28,194 bases of DNA from Collinsella sp. (lineage in GTDB: Bacteria > Actinomycetota > Coriobacteriia > Coriobacteriales > Coriobacteriaceae). A program made the translations under genes and the position numbers. Under the pieces are notes generated by a model. It did not search any database, was not told the DNA's origin, and saw only the letters and a list, made by a program, of their open reading frames with translations. Positions 6,774 through 14,874 of the stretch are shown here, one piece after another; within the stretch, counting starts at the first letter, position 1; each line of letters starts with the position of its first letter. Location: positions 1 to 28,194 of the forward strand of contig JAHAGQ010000027.1 of NCBI GenBank assembly GCA_018373675.1. The letters are read 5' to 3'.

Positions 6774-8552
6774 CTACTCCATGTAGCCACCCTGAATGGC
6801 GGAAACTGCATGCTCGGTAAAGAACTTGAGCGTGCCGGAGGTGTAACGATTAGCCTTGGGCTTCCAAGCGGCTCGGCGCTCGGCCAGGACGGCGTCGACC
6901 TCGGCCGGCTCCATCTCCTTGCCGGCGATGCCCACGATAGACAGCGAGCGCTCGGGGATGTTGATCTGGATAAGGTCGCCCTCCTCGATCAGGGCAATCG
7001 GGCCGCCCACAGCGGCCTCGGGCGAAACGTGACCGATAGCCGGGCCCTTGGAGGCGCCAGAGAAGCGGCCGTCGGTGATCAGGGCGATGCTCGCACCCAG
7101 CTCGGGGTCACTGGCGATAGCCTCGGTGGTGTAGAACATCTCGGGCATGCCGGAACCCTTGGGGCCCTCATAGCGAATGATAACGGCATCGCCGGGCTTG
7201 ACCTCGTGCGTCAGGACGGCGTGAATGGCGTCCTCCTCGCAGTCGAACGGACGGGCCTTGAGCGTAGCCTGGAACATCTCACGCGGAACGACGGTGTGCT
7301 TGACGACGGCACCCTCGGGGGCAAGGTTGCCGTGAAGGATAGCGATGGAGCCATCGGTACCAAAAGCCTGGTCGAACGGACGGATGATGTCCTCGCGCTT
7401 GAGGTTCCACTTCTCCAGGTAGCGGCCGCACTTCTCGTAGTAGCCGTTGTTCTTAAGGTCCTCGAGGTTCTCGCCGAGAGTCTTGCCGGTGACGGTCATG
7501 ACGTCGAGATGGAGCATCGACTTGATCTCCTCCATGATGCGCGGCACGCCACCTGCATAGTAGAAGAACTGCGCCGGCCACTCGCCTGCGGGGCGAACGT
7601 TGAGCAGGTAGTGGGCGCCACGGTGCAGGCGGTCGAAGTCGTCGGCGGACATCTCGATGCCAAACTCGCGGGCGATAGCAGGAATATGCAGCAGCGAGTT
7701 GGTGGAACCCGAAATGGCGCCGTGGACCATGATGAGGTTCTCGAAAGACTCCTTGGTCACGATGTCGCGGGGGCACAGGTTGTGCTCGGAGAGCCACACG
7801 GACTGGCGGCCGGCCTCGCGCGCAAACTCACGCAGGTCGGAGCTGGTAGCGGGCAGCAGGGCCGTGCCGGGGAGCATAAGGCCCAGGGCCTCGGCGGTAA
7901 CCTGCATGGTCGACGCGGTGCCCATAAACGAGCAGGCGCCGCAGCTGGGGCATGCGTTGTGCTTGGCAAACTCAAGCTCCTCGCGGGAGATCTCGCCGCG
8001 CTCGTAGCGGGCAGAGATGGCGCCGAGCTGCTCCAGGGTCAGCAGGTCGGGGCCTGCATCCATGACACCGCCGGTAACGACGATGGAGGGGATGTTGATG
8101 CGGCCCATGGCCATGAGGTTCGCAGGCAGGCCCTTATCGCAGCTGGCGACAAAGACGCCGGCGTCGAACGGGGTGGCCTTGGCATGGATCTCGATCATGT
8201 TGGCGATCATGTCGCGGCTGGGCAGCGAGTAGTTAATGCCGTCGTGGCCCTGGGCCTCGCCGTCGCAGATATCGGTGCAGAAGTAACGGGCACCGTGACC
8301 GCCAGCCTCGGCAACGCCAGCACGGACCTCCTCGACCAACTCAAACAGGCCGGCAGAACCCGGATGCGAGTCGCCGAACGTCGACTCGATAATGACCTGC
8401 GGCTTGTCCAGATCCTCGATGGACCAGCCAGAGCCCAGACGCAGCGGGTCCATCTCGGGGCTGATGGTGCGGAACTTGCCGGAACGCGGCTGCAGCTTGG
8501 CAACCAGGTCGGCTGCCTCCTGCTGAATCTGTGCCTTGGTCTTCTCGTCCAT
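6774..8552 (-). CDS. IlvD/Edd-family sugar-acid dehydratase (YjhG/YagF-like)
   Basis: A 592-residue Fe-S dehydratase that removes water from a sugar acid to give a 2-keto-3-deoxy acid. Family motifs are CTDICDGEAQGHDGINYSLP (~90-110), ASCDKGLPANLMA (~135) and NACPSCGACSFMGTASTMQ (~200), supplying the Cys ligands of the cluster, plus GRFSGASKGPAIGHVSPEA near the C-terminus. CDG-QG and CDKGLPA are closer to D-xylonate dehydratases YjhG/YagF than to IlvD. D-xylonate or gluconate is therefore likelier than the branched-chain precursor, and the neighbouring GntP/GntR remnants agree. ATG 8552 is chosen because GAGGAG lies just upstream; an earlier start at 8588 lacks a site. The start is preceded by a GntR-type palindrome at 8575-8593. 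Its transporter and regulator are destroyed. Confidence 0.85.
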   Translation of the reverse strand: MDEKTKAQIQQEAADLVAKLQPRSGKFRTISPEMDPLRLGSGWSIEDLDKPQVIIESTFGDSHPGSAGLFELVEEVRAGVAEAGGHGARYFCTDICDGEAQGHDGINYSLPSRDMIANMIEIHAKATPFDAGVFVASCDKGLPANLMAMGRINIPSIVVTGGVMDAGPDLLTLEQLGAISARYERGEISREELEFAKHNACPSCGACSFMGTASTMQVTAEALGLMLPGTALLPATSSDLREFAREAGRQSVWLSEHNLCPRDIVTKESFENLIMVHGAISGSTNSLLHIPAIAREFGIEMSADDFDRLHRGAHYLLNVRPAGEWPAQFFYYAGGVPRIMEEIKSMLHLDVMTVTGKTLGENLEDLKNNGYYEKCGRYLEKWNLKREDIIRPFDQAFGTDGSIAILHGNLAPEGAVVKHTVVPREMFQATLKARPFDCEEDAIHAVLTHEVKPGDAVIIRYEGPKGSGMPEMFYTTEAIASDPELGASIALITDGRFSGASKGPAIGHVSPEAAVGGPIALIEEGDLIQINIPERSLSIVGIAGKEMEPAEVDAVLAERRAAWKPKANRYTSGTLKFFTEHAVSAIQGGYME

Positions 8553-8574
8553 GATGCTCTCCTCTTTTGATTTG

Positions 8575-8593
8575 AACGGTTGTACCAATCGTT
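8575..8593. promoter_or_regulatory. Candidate GntR-type operator before the dehydratase
   Basis: A 19-bp palindrome reads AACG-N-TTG-NNN-CAA-N-CGTT, symmetric at 14 of its 18 paired positions. It is immediately upstream of the dehydratase ribosome binding site. GntR/FadR regulators with FCD domains bind short palindromes of this kind, and such a regulator is present as a remnant 300 bp away. Confidence 0.5.
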
Positions 8594-8660
8594 GGTTAAT
8601 GAATCAGGTGTAAATGGGTACCGAGCGATGCGCTCGGCAAAAGATGCTTAGCCACGCGAA

Positions 8661-8850
8661 CTAGGCGAAGAACGAAATCACCAGGGCGCAGGCAAGACCC
8701 GAAAGGCCGATGAGCGTCTCCATAACGGTCCAGGACTTGAGGGTGGTCTTCTCGTCAATCTCCAGGAACGAGGAGCACATCCAAAAACCGGCATCGTTGA
8801 CGTGCGAGAGGGCCGTGGCACCGCCGCAGATAGCACGCATGGCGGCCGAG
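8661..8850 (-). pseudogene. C-terminal remnant of a GntP-family gluconate transporter
   Basis: The last ~60 codons match the C-terminal end of gluconate:H+ symporters. They include GGATALSHVNDAGFWM, the family's conserved SHVNDSGFW region, then LKSWTVMETLIGLSGLACAL and a final hydrophobic segment. About 380 upstream residues are missing. The family match stops at about 8835-8850, where the sequence becomes the tail of an oppositely oriented regulator gene. The remnant lies 108 bp upstream of the dehydratase on the same strand, so the ancestral order was probably transporter then dehydratase in one operon. It cannot make a functional transporter. Confidence 0.8.
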
Positions 8851-9204
8851 CACGCAACCAACGACCAGGTCGTCTGTATCAAAGAGCTCTGCGACGAATC
8901 CGAGCGCCTGGCCGAGGCCGGTGAGGATTACTCCGCCGCCGCCGACACCGCGTTCCACAATGCCATTGCCGAGAGCTCCGGAAACCTCGTCGTTCCCCGC
9001 CTGATGGGCGTGTTCAAGGCATCCGTCCCCCTCTTTATCGACGTGACCGGCAAAAAGCTCGTCGAGGAAACTATCCGCATGCACCGCGATGTGGCCGACG
9101 CCATCGCCGCGCGCAATCCCACCGCCGCGCACGACGCGATGTATCTGCACCTGGTGTATAACCGCAACATGATTGCGGAGGGAGCAGAAGCAAAAGGCAT
9201 TTAG
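8836..9204 (+). pseudogene. C-terminal remnant of a GntR-family (FCD) regulator
   Basis: About 120 codons match the ligand-binding FCD domain of FadR/GntR regulators: IKELCDESERLAEAGEDY, AADTAFHNAIAESSGN, LVVPRLMGVF, then EEALVEETIRMHRDV-like and HLVYNRNMIAEGAEAKGI helices. The FCD metal-binding residues (D..FH and later H positions) are recognisable. The N-terminal winged helix-turn-helix is absent; upstream is the tail of the GntP gene on the other strand. An open frame runs through the junction from 8710, but that part is the transporter tail read backwards. The remnant cannot bind DNA as a GntR protein. It ends just before a strong terminator. Confidence 0.8.
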
Positions 9205-9238
9205 GGCCCGACAATAATCTTTCTTTGGCAAAACGCAG

Positions 9239-9277
9239 GCGGCGGCTGCCCAACACACAGGGCAGCCGCCGCTTTTT
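9239..9277 (+). terminator. Strong intrinsic terminator after the GntR remnant
   Basis: A perfect 13-bp GC-rich stem (9239-9251 with 9260-9272, 8-nt loop) is followed by five T. It terminates rightward transcription from the regulator. Being symmetric, it may also stop the leftward flavoenzyme gene that ends at 9304. Confidence 0.9.
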
Positions 9278-9303
9278 GCAATCGATTGGTGCAAAGGGGT
9301 TGA

Positions 9304-11253
9304 CTAGAGCTCGCAGGCAACCTTGTAGCCATCGCCGATGGCGTCGCGGATGTTGCCGCACTTGTTGGCATCGCCCAACACGTGGGTGGTAACGCCGGCT
9401 GCAGCAAGGTCGTCGGCCAACTTGGTATTGGGACGATAGCCCATGGCAAGTACCAGCGTATCGGCATCGGCGATGGTGTGGATCTCGCCGTCCTTTTCGT
9501 AGCTGATGGCATCCTCGGTAATCTCGGTCACCTTGGCCTCGGTCAGCACGTGAACGCCCTTGGAGAGCATGCGCGTGATGAGCACCGCGCGGCCGGCACC
9601 GCCCTCGTTGGCGGCGAGCGTCTTGGTCATCTCGATAACGGTGACATCGCGATTGGCCGGCGACAGGTCGTTAACCAACGGGGCCAGGTAATCTGCCGTC
9701 TCGCAGCCAACGGTGCCGCCGCCCACGATGACAATCTTCTTGCCCGGGAAAGCCTTGCCGCCCAACAGGTCGTCAGCCGTCATGACCTGCTTAAATCCCT
9801 GCATGAAGGCCGGGGCGATGGGCTCGGCGCCATAGGCCAGGACGACCTCGTAGCCGGCGTAGTCACGCTGAATGTCCTCGGCAGTAAGCTCGGTGCCAAA
9901 TACGCACTTCACGCCGACCTCGGCCAGGCGACGGTACTGATACTTGATCACGCGGGTGAGTTCCTGCTTTGCCGGCGGAACGGCCGCGATGCGCATCTCG
10001 CCACCCGGCTCGTCCTGCTTATCCACGAGCACTACGTTGTGGCCGCGCTTGGCAGCAATGTAGGCTGCCTCCATGCCCGCAGGACCAGCGCCCACAACCA
10101 GCACGTTCTTAGCCTCGGCGGCAGGCTCGTAGCCGGCCTCGTCGCGCTCAACATCGGGATTGACGGTGCAGGAGATGCGCTTGCCAAACATAATGCCGTT
10201 CAGGCAGCGCAGGCAGCCGATGCAGGGGCGGATGTCGTCGGCGTTGCCGGCAGCGGCCTTATTGCAGAACTCGGCATCGCACAGATTGGCGCGGCCCATC
10301 ATGCAGATGTCAGCAGCGCCGTCCTCGATCAGCTCCTCGGCGATCCAGGCCTCGTTGATGCGGCCGACGGTGGCGACAGGAATGTTGACGTGCTTTTTGA
10401 TCTCGCGCGAGCAGGCAGCGTGCGAGGCCTGCTGCGTGCCGGCGGCAGGAATCGCGGAACCGCGCTTGATGGTGGTGCCGCCCGACACATGAATCATGTC
10501 GACGCCGGCCTTCTCCAGGCGACGCGAGACGTAGATCATGTCGTTGAGGGTCAGACCGCCATCGGTGTACTCATCGCCCGAGATGCGGACGTCGATGATA
10601 AAGTCCTTGCCGCAGCGCTCGCGAATCTCGGCGATGACCTCGAGCAAAAAGCGCATGCGGGCGTCGAGCGAGCCGCCGTACTCATCGGTACGCTTGTTAT
10701 AGAGCGGGGTCAAGAAACCGCCGAGCATGCCGTGGGCGTGCGCCGCATGGACCTCGACGCCATCGACACCGGCCTTCTGCATACGCACGGCAGCGTCGCC
10801 AAACTGATGCGTGAGCTCGTGAATCTCGTCGACCGTGATGGGGCGCGGTGCCTCGCGGGCGTAAGACGGGCCCACAAAGGACGGAGCGATCAGGCGAGGC
10901 GTGCCCGGAATGTTAAAGGCCATGTAGGCGGGGTGGAAGAGCTGCGGCATAATCTTGCAGCCGTACTCGTGGACGGCCGCGGCGAGCTTTTCCCAGCCGG
11001 GGATAAACGTGTCGTCGTAGCAGCACATGTCACCCGGCAGATAGGTATAGGTAGGCTCGACCGTCACGACCTCGGTGATGATGAGGCCCACGCCGCCCTT
11101 GGCGCGGGCACGGTAATGATCGACCAAGTCGTCGGTCACATAGCCATGATCGGCCAGGTTGGTGGACACTGACGGCATAAAGACGCGGTTCTTGACCTCG
11201 GTCGTACCGACCTTGATCGGGCTAAAGAGCATCGGGTAGGCGGATGACTCCAT
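9304..11253 (-). CDS. NADH:flavin oxidoreductase, enoate/dienoyl reductase type
   Basis: A 649-residue multidomain flavoenzyme of the 2,4-dienoyl-CoA reductase/2-enoate reductase (BaiCD, FldZ) group. Residues 1-340 form an old-yellow-enzyme TIM barrel that binds FMN (LFSPIKVGTTEVKNRVFMPS start, VEVHAAHAHGML at ~168). A 4Fe-4S site has Cys344, 347, 350 and 362. An FAD domain begins with GAGPAG at 388 and an NAD(P) motif GGGTVG lies at ~511. Such enzymes reduce activated C=C bonds of enoates, dienoyl-CoAs or steroid/bile-acid derivatives in anaerobes; the substrate cannot be told here. ATG 11253 has AAAGGAAG upstream, which rules out the longer frame from 11334. A 12-bp inverted repeat at 11282-11322 covers the likely promoter. 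No cofactor residues appear lost. Confidence 0.88.
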   Translation of the reverse strand: MESSAYPMLFSPIKVGTTEVKNRVFMPSVSTNLADHGYVTDDLVDHYRARAKGGVGLIITEVVTVEPTYTYLPGDMCCYDDTFIPGWEKLAAAVHEYGCKIMPQLFHPAYMAFNIPGTPRLIAPSFVGPSYAREAPRPITVDEIHELTHQFGDAAVRMQKAGVDGVEVHAAHAHGMLGGFLTPLYNKRTDEYGGSLDARMRFLLEVIAEIRERCGKDFIIDVRISGDEYTDGGLTLNDMIYVSRRLEKAGVDMIHVSGGTTIKRGSAIPAAGTQQASHAACSREIKKHVNIPVATVGRINEAWIAEELIEDGAADICMMGRANLCDAEFCNKAAAGNADDIRPCIGCLRCLNGIMFGKRISCTVNPDVERDEAGYEPAAEAKNVLVVGAGPAGMEAAYIAAKRGHNVVLVDKQDEPGGEMRIAAVPPAKQELTRVIKYQYRRLAEVGVKCVFGTELTAEDIQRDYAGYEVVLAYGAEPIAPAFMQGFKQVMTADDLLGGKAFPGKKIVIVGGGTVGCETADYLAPLVNDLSPANRDVTVIEMTKTLAANEGGAGRAVLITRMLSKGVHVLTEAKVTEITEDAISYEKDGEIHTIADADTLVLAMGYRPNTKLADDLAAAGVTTHVLGDANKCGNIRDAIGDGYKVACEL

Positions 11254-11281
11254 ACAGGCTTCCTTTCGTTTAAGCCGCTCG

Positions 11282-11322
11282 GCGGCAGTTGCTAACGTAC
11301 TTATCGTATCAGCAACTGCCGC
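11282..11322. promoter_or_regulatory. 12-bp perfect inverted repeat upstream of the flavoenzyme
   Basis: GCGGCAGTTGCT at 11282-11293 is inverted perfectly as AGCAACTGCCGC at 11311-11322 across 17 nt, starting 29 bp before the flavoenzyme ATG. The AT-rich spacer could hold a -10 element. It could be an operator around the promoter. It could also be a hairpin ending the Cys-rich gene at 11356, though no T-run follows. Confidence 0.55.
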
Positions 11323-11355
11323 ATCCGCAGTCAAACATACCCAAACGCCGGTCGG

Positions 11356-11556
11356 CTAATGAATACCGCGGCCCAAGTCTTCGGCGATTTTGTCTACGCC
11401 CTTAAGCGCGGCACACGTCTTTTTGTTGGAGCAATGCCCCGTGCAAACGCCACCCTGGGCGCAGTCGGCGCAGGTGCCCTTGCGGTAGATGCGCACGCAT
11501 ACCGCGACAAACGCAATACCGATAACGGCCAGTACAACAATATCGATAGGTGCCAT
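11356..11556 (-). CDS. FeoB-associated Cys-rich membrane protein
   Basis: A 66-residue protein with one N-terminal membrane helix (residues ~5-22, IVVLAVIGIAFVAVCVRI) followed by a short cytoplasmic tail rich in Cys: KGTCADCAQG, VCTGHC, KKTC. This is the layout of the FeoB-associated Cys-rich family, found beside feoB in many bacteria and thought to assist ferrous-iron transport. AGAGGAGG lies just before ATG 11556. It is downstream of feoB on the same strand, but a terminator-like hairpin (11670-11702) separates them, so it may be expressed partly from its own promoter. Confidence 0.88.
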   Translation of the reverse strand: MAPIDIVVLAVIGIAFVAVCVRIYRKGTCADCAQGGVCTGHCSNKKTCAALKGVDKIAEDLGRGIH

Positions 11557-11669
11557 AGCAAGCCTCCTCTAGTTAACCATCACTTACTTTACCCTATTCT
11601 CCACCTACCAAAACAGGACAGGTTTATTTTGGTTGGTTTTATCTGCGGAAACGCCACATCTCCCCCACC

Positions 11670-11702
11670 AAAAAGCCCGAGTGTCGCTGGGACACCCGGG
11701 CT
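11670..11702 (-). terminator. Terminator after feoB
   Basis: On the minus strand a 12-bp stem with one mismatch (11691-11702 with 11674-11685, 5-nt loop) is followed by a run of five T. It lies 30 bp past the feoB stop. Confidence 0.75.
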
Positions 11703-11731
11703 CGTGGAAAGGGGTTAATCCTTATTCGGAC

Positions 11732-14059
11732 TTAAGCGGAAACTGCGGCGGAAGCAGTGTTGGTCTCGTCCTCGTCGGTCCATACATGCTTGGGCATGGG
11801 ACGGAAGATCTGGAAGAGCATCGCAACCAGCAGCACAATGGCCACAACCGTCCAGATGCCAAACTGACCCAGAACAAGCAAGTTGTAGAACTGGTTGATG
11901 AACAGGCCGATCACCCAAGCGAAGGCGCACTCGTAGCCGATGGCAATCGCGGTCCACTTGCCAGAGTCCATCTGGTTGCGGATGGTGCCAATGGCGGCAA
12001 AGCACGGAGCGCACAGCAGGTTGAAGGCGCCGAAGGCAACGCAAGCGCCCATGGTGGGGAACATGCCGGCAAACGCGGTCCACAGGCTCGGGTCGGTCTC
12101 GCCCGCGTCGGCGACGGACAGCAGCGAGCCGGCGGTGGCGACGACGTTCTCCTTGGCGACGAGGCCAGAGACGGTCAGCGCGGTGGCCTGCCAGGTGCTA
12201 AAGCCGAGCGGGGCGAAGATCCAAGCGACCAGGTTGCCGAGCATGGCGAGCACGGAGTAGTCCATAAACTCCTCGGGGATGCCGTCCATCGCAGGCAAGA
12301 AGCCAAAGGAACCGTTATAGCTACCAAAGTTGGAGAGGAACCAAACGACGACGGTGGACGCAAAGATGACCGTGCCGGCCTTCTTGATAAAGGCCCAGCA
12401 GCGCTCCCACACGTGCAGCGCCCAGGAACGGATCGCCGGGAAGTGGTAGGCAGGAAGCTCCATGACAAACGGGGTCGGACGGCCGGCGAAGAGCTTGGTC
12501 TTCTTGAGCATGAGGCCCGAGGCGATGACGGCAAAGACGCCCAGGAAGTAGAAGAGCGGGCTGATCCATGCGGCCGTGGTGGAAGAATCGCCAATGATGG
12601 AGCCCATGAGCAGGGCGATGATCGGCAGCTTGGCGCCGCAGGGGATGAACGTGGTGGTCATGACCGTCATGCGGCGGTCCTTCTCGTTCTCGATGGTCTT
12701 GGTGGCCATGACGCCGGGGACGCCGCAGCCCGAGGACACGAGCATGGGGATGAACGACTTACCGGACAGGCCAAAGCGGCGGAACACGCGGTCCATGATA
12801 AAGGCGACGCGGGCCATGTAGCCGCAGTCCTCCAGGAAGGACAGCATCACGAACAGCAGGAACATCTGCGGCACAAAGCCGAAGATGGCGCCCAGGCCGC
12901 CAACGATGCCGTCGCAGACCAGCGAATCGACCAGGCCACCGTCCTCGGTGCCACCCGCCACGAGGGCATCGTGCACCATGGTGGTGATACCCGGGACATA
13001 GGGGCCGTACTGTGTCGGGTCGACCGAGTCGGCGTCGTCACCCGCGGCCTCGACAGCCGCGTCGTAAGCGTCGCGGCCCTGACCGAGCACGTACCAGCCG
13101 TCGGTGCCGAAGAGCTGGTCGTTGGTGAAGTCCGTCACCGTGCCACCCAAGGTGGAAACGGCGATGTAGTACACGCAGAACATGATGACGACAAAAATCG
13201 GCAGGCCCAGGATACGGTTGGTAACCACGCGGTCGATCTTCTCGGAGGTGCTCATCTTGGCCGGGGCCTTGGTGAGGCACTCGTCGATGATGTGTGCGAT
13301 CACGCCGTAGCGCTCACCGGTGATGATGGACTCGGCATCGTCGTCGCAGTCCTGCTCGCACTGAGCGACCAGCTCCTCCACGCGAGCGGCCTTCTCCTTG
13401 GTGAGGTTGATGAGCTTGCAGGCGTCCGCATCACGCTCGAACAGCTTGACGGCGTAATAGCGGCGCTTGTTAGCGGGAACGCTCGCAGGCAGATTGTTTT
13501 CGATGTGGTCAAGAACGTCCTCGATGGAGGAGTCGAACTTGTGCTCCGGCACCTGGCCCTTGGAAGCTGCAGACTTCTTGACCTGCTCGAAGAGCTCCTT
13601 GATGCCCTTGTTCTTAAGAGCGGAGATCATCATAACCGGGCAGCCGAGCTTCTTGGAGAGCTTGTCCGCGTCGATCTTGTCGCCGTTCTTCTCGACCAAG
13701 TCGGCCATGTTGAGGGCAACGACCACGGGCAGGCCGGTCTCGATAACCTGAAGCGCCAGGTACAGGTTGCGCTCGAGGTTGGTGGCATCGACAACTTGGA
13801 CGACAACATCGGGCTCGCCGCTCATGAGATAATCGCGCGAGCATTGCTCCTCGGGGCTGTAGGGGGAAAGCGAGTAGATACCAGGGAGGTCCGTGATGGT
13901 AACGTTCTTGTCGCTTAGGAGCTTGGCCTCCTTTTTCTCAACCGTGACGCCGGGCCAGTTGCCAACGTAGCCGTTGGCGCCGGTAATCAGGTTGAAAAGC
14001 GTGGTCTTGCCGCAGTTGGGGTTACCCGCCAGTGCGACATGGATCTGAGAATCCGCCAT
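11732..14059 (-). CDS. feoB: Ferrous iron transport protein B
   Basis: A 775-residue inner-membrane Fe(II) transporter. The N-terminal cytosolic G domain has G1 (GNPNCGKTT, residues 12-20), switch I region NWPGVTVEKKE, G3 (DLPGIYSL, ~57) and G4 (NMAD, 117-120), followed by a helical spacer to about residue 260. The rest is the polytopic membrane part with the duplicated Gate motifs, including FIPMLVSSGCGVPGVMA and TFIPCGAKLPII, whose Cys residues are thought to line the iron path. Length is normal. AAGGAAGAAGGA precedes ATG 14059. Two FeoA genes lie upstream and a Cys-rich partner downstream. A candidate iron box at 14135-14154 sits in the 123-bp gap after feoA, so feoB may have its own iron-regulated promoter. 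Confidence 0.97.
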   Translation of the reverse strand: MADSQIHVALAGNPNCGKTTLFNLITGANGYVGNWPGVTVEKKEAKLLSDKNVTITDLPGIYSLSPYSPEEQCSRDYLMSGEPDVVVQVVDATNLERNLYLALQVIETGLPVVVALNMADLVEKNGDKIDADKLSKKLGCPVMMISALKNKGIKELFEQVKKSAASKGQVPEHKFDSSIEDVLDHIENNLPASVPANKRRYYAVKLFERDADACKLINLTKEKAARVEELVAQCEQDCDDDAESIITGERYGVIAHIIDECLTKAPAKMSTSEKIDRVVTNRILGLPIFVVIMFCVYYIAVSTLGGTVTDFTNDQLFGTDGWYVLGQGRDAYDAAVEAAGDDADSVDPTQYGPYVPGITTMVHDALVAGGTEDGGLVDSLVCDGIVGGLGAIFGFVPQMFLLFVMLSFLEDCGYMARVAFIMDRVFRRFGLSGKSFIPMLVSSGCGVPGVMATKTIENEKDRRMTVMTTTFIPCGAKLPIIALLMGSIIGDSSTTAAWISPLFYFLGVFAVIASGLMLKKTKLFAGRPTPFVMELPAYHFPAIRSWALHVWERCWAFIKKAGTVIFASTVVVWFLSNFGSYNGSFGFLPAMDGIPEEFMDYSVLAMLGNLVAWIFAPLGFSTWQATALTVSGLVAKENVVATAGSLLSVADAGETDPSLWTAFAGMFPTMGACVAFGAFNLLCAPCFAAIGTIRNQMDSGKWTAIAIGYECAFAWVIGLFINQFYNLLVLGQFGIWTVVAIVLLVAMLFQIFRPMPKHVWTDEDETNTASAAVSA

Positions 14060-14134
14060 TCAATCCTTCTTCCTTGTGTGCCCGCGCTGCTTTCTCCGCA
14101 CGGGCTGGATAATGTGCTTCAAAGATGCTGCATT

Positions 14135-14154
14135 AAGTTAGAAAAACCTAACTT
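14135..14154. promoter_or_regulatory. Candidate iron box upstream of feoB
   Basis: AAGTTAG at 14135-14141 is inverted as CTAACTT at 14148-14154. The half-site resembles the TTAGGTTAG-type operators of DtxR/IdeR iron repressors. It is 76 bp upstream of feoB in an AT-rich stretch. The regulator itself is not in the window. Confidence 0.5.
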
Positions 14155-14182
14155 TATCTGCAGAAATATGCGCCGCGAGTCC

Positions 14183-14404
14183 TTACTGGACCTCGACGAC
14201 GGCGGCCTCCTCCTTGCGGATGGAAAGCTCGTAGCCGCGCACGTTGATCTCGACCGGATCACCGAGCGGTGCAACCTTCACGACCTTGAACGAAGTGCCC
14301 TTGATGAGCCCCAGGTCCATAAGGTGGCGGCGAAGCGCACCCTCACCGTGAAGCTTGACGATGGTGGAGCTCTCGCCCACCTTAACGTCACCCAACGTCT
14401 TCAT
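14183..14404 (-). CDS. feoA: FeoA-family protein (proximal to feoB)
   Basis: A 73-residue SH3-like FeoA domain: VGESSTIVKLHGEGALRRHL, MDLGLIKGTSFKVVKVAPLG, DPVEINVRGYELSIRKEEA. FeoA binds the FeoB G domain or membrane core and is needed for iron uptake. AAGGGGGACAAGAGG precedes ATG 14404. It is separated from a second FeoA by 39 bp and from feoB by 123 bp, all on one strand. Paired FeoA genes before feoB are common in anaerobes; the two probably work as different subunits rather than a recent duplication, since their sequences differ widely. Confidence 0.93.
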   Translation of the reverse strand: MKTLGDVKVGESSTIVKLHGEGALRRHLMDLGLIKGTSFKVVKVAPLGDPVEINVRGYELSIRKEEAAVVEVQ

Positions 14405-14443
14405 CCTCTTGTCCCCCTTTCGGTTTTTATCAAATGCTGCGAA

Positions 14444-14686
14444 CTAACCGACGGTCATGATGTGCATGGCGACCTTAGAATCGATGCCAAAGCGTGCGCC
14501 CAGCACCGTGACGATGATATTGGCGCCACTCGAGCTCACCACGTGGATTTCGCTGCCCTCGACAAAGCCGAGGTCCTTGAGGTGGTGCTTCATATCCTCA
14601 TTGCCCTTTACACGAGACACGCGCACGGTTTCGCCCGCTTTTACCATCGAAAGCGGCATTGCCGGCATCTGCGGTCCGCAAGACAT
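14444..14686 (-). CDS. feoA: FeoA-family protein (first gene of the feo cluster)
   Basis: An 80-residue FeoA domain (MVKAGETVRVSRVKGNEDMK, LKDLGFVEGSEIHVVS, GARFGIDSKVAMHIMTV) with a short N-terminal extension starting MSCGPQMPAMPLS. The extension's lone Cys and Met residues are not typical of minimal FeoA and might contact metal, which is speculative. TAGGAG lies 8 nt before ATG 14686. It opens the feo operon, 43 bp downstream of a large inverted repeat (14729-14782) that is probably its iron-responsive control region. Confidence 0.92.
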   Translation of the reverse strand: MSCGPQMPAMPLSMVKAGETVRVSRVKGNEDMKHHLKDLGFVEGSEIHVVSSSGANIIVTVLGARFGIDSKVAMHIMTVG

Positions 14687-14728
14687 GAGTGGCTCCTAAC
14701 GTCAGTTCGTCCTCAACATCGACGCGGT

Positions 14729-14782
14729 AAAAGTTAACCACGCCTATGTTCGCTTTAGTAAACTAACACGTGGTTAACTTTT
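14729..14782. promoter_or_regulatory. 14-bp inverted repeat flanking the feo promoter region
   Basis: AAAAGTTAACCACG at 14729-14742 is inverted perfectly as CGTGGTTAACTTTT at 14769-14782. The 26-bp spacer is AT-rich and contains another small symmetry (TTAGTAAACTAA). Each arm also contains the palindrome GTTAAC. This suggests two dimer sites bracketing the promoter of the feo operon, most plausibly for a DtxR-type or other iron-sensing repressor. The regulator identity is inferred. Confidence 0.6.
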
Positions 14783-14829
14783 TGGAAAGGGTCCCCATCC
14801 AGATTTCGAAAAAGTTTCCTATACGAAAC

Positions 14830-14865
14830 AAAAAGGCGCGGCAAAGGACCATCCTTTGCCACGCC
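14830..14865 (-). terminator. Terminator after the HPr-like gene
   Basis: On the minus strand a 14-bp stem (14865-14835, one G:T pair, 3-nt loop) is followed by five or more T. It lies just past the HPr stop at 14875. Confidence 0.88.
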
Positions 14866-14874
14866 CTGTCATGC

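Noticed and set aside
6729..8570. 613-codon plus-strand frame
   Set aside because: Antisense of the dehydratase gene, low-complexity Gly/Leu/Ala/Val composition without family motifs.
8710..9204. Apparent 164-residue protein spanning the GntP/GntR junction
   Set aside because: The first ~42 codons are the transporter tail read on the wrong strand; only the FCD part is genuine, so it is treated as a pseudogene.
9382..11172. 596-codon plus-strand frame
   Set aside because: Antisense of the flavoenzyme gene; no ribosome binding site and no domain-like sequence.
11633..13918. 761-codon plus-strand frame
   Set aside because: Antisense of feoB, which has every expected G-domain motif on the other strand.
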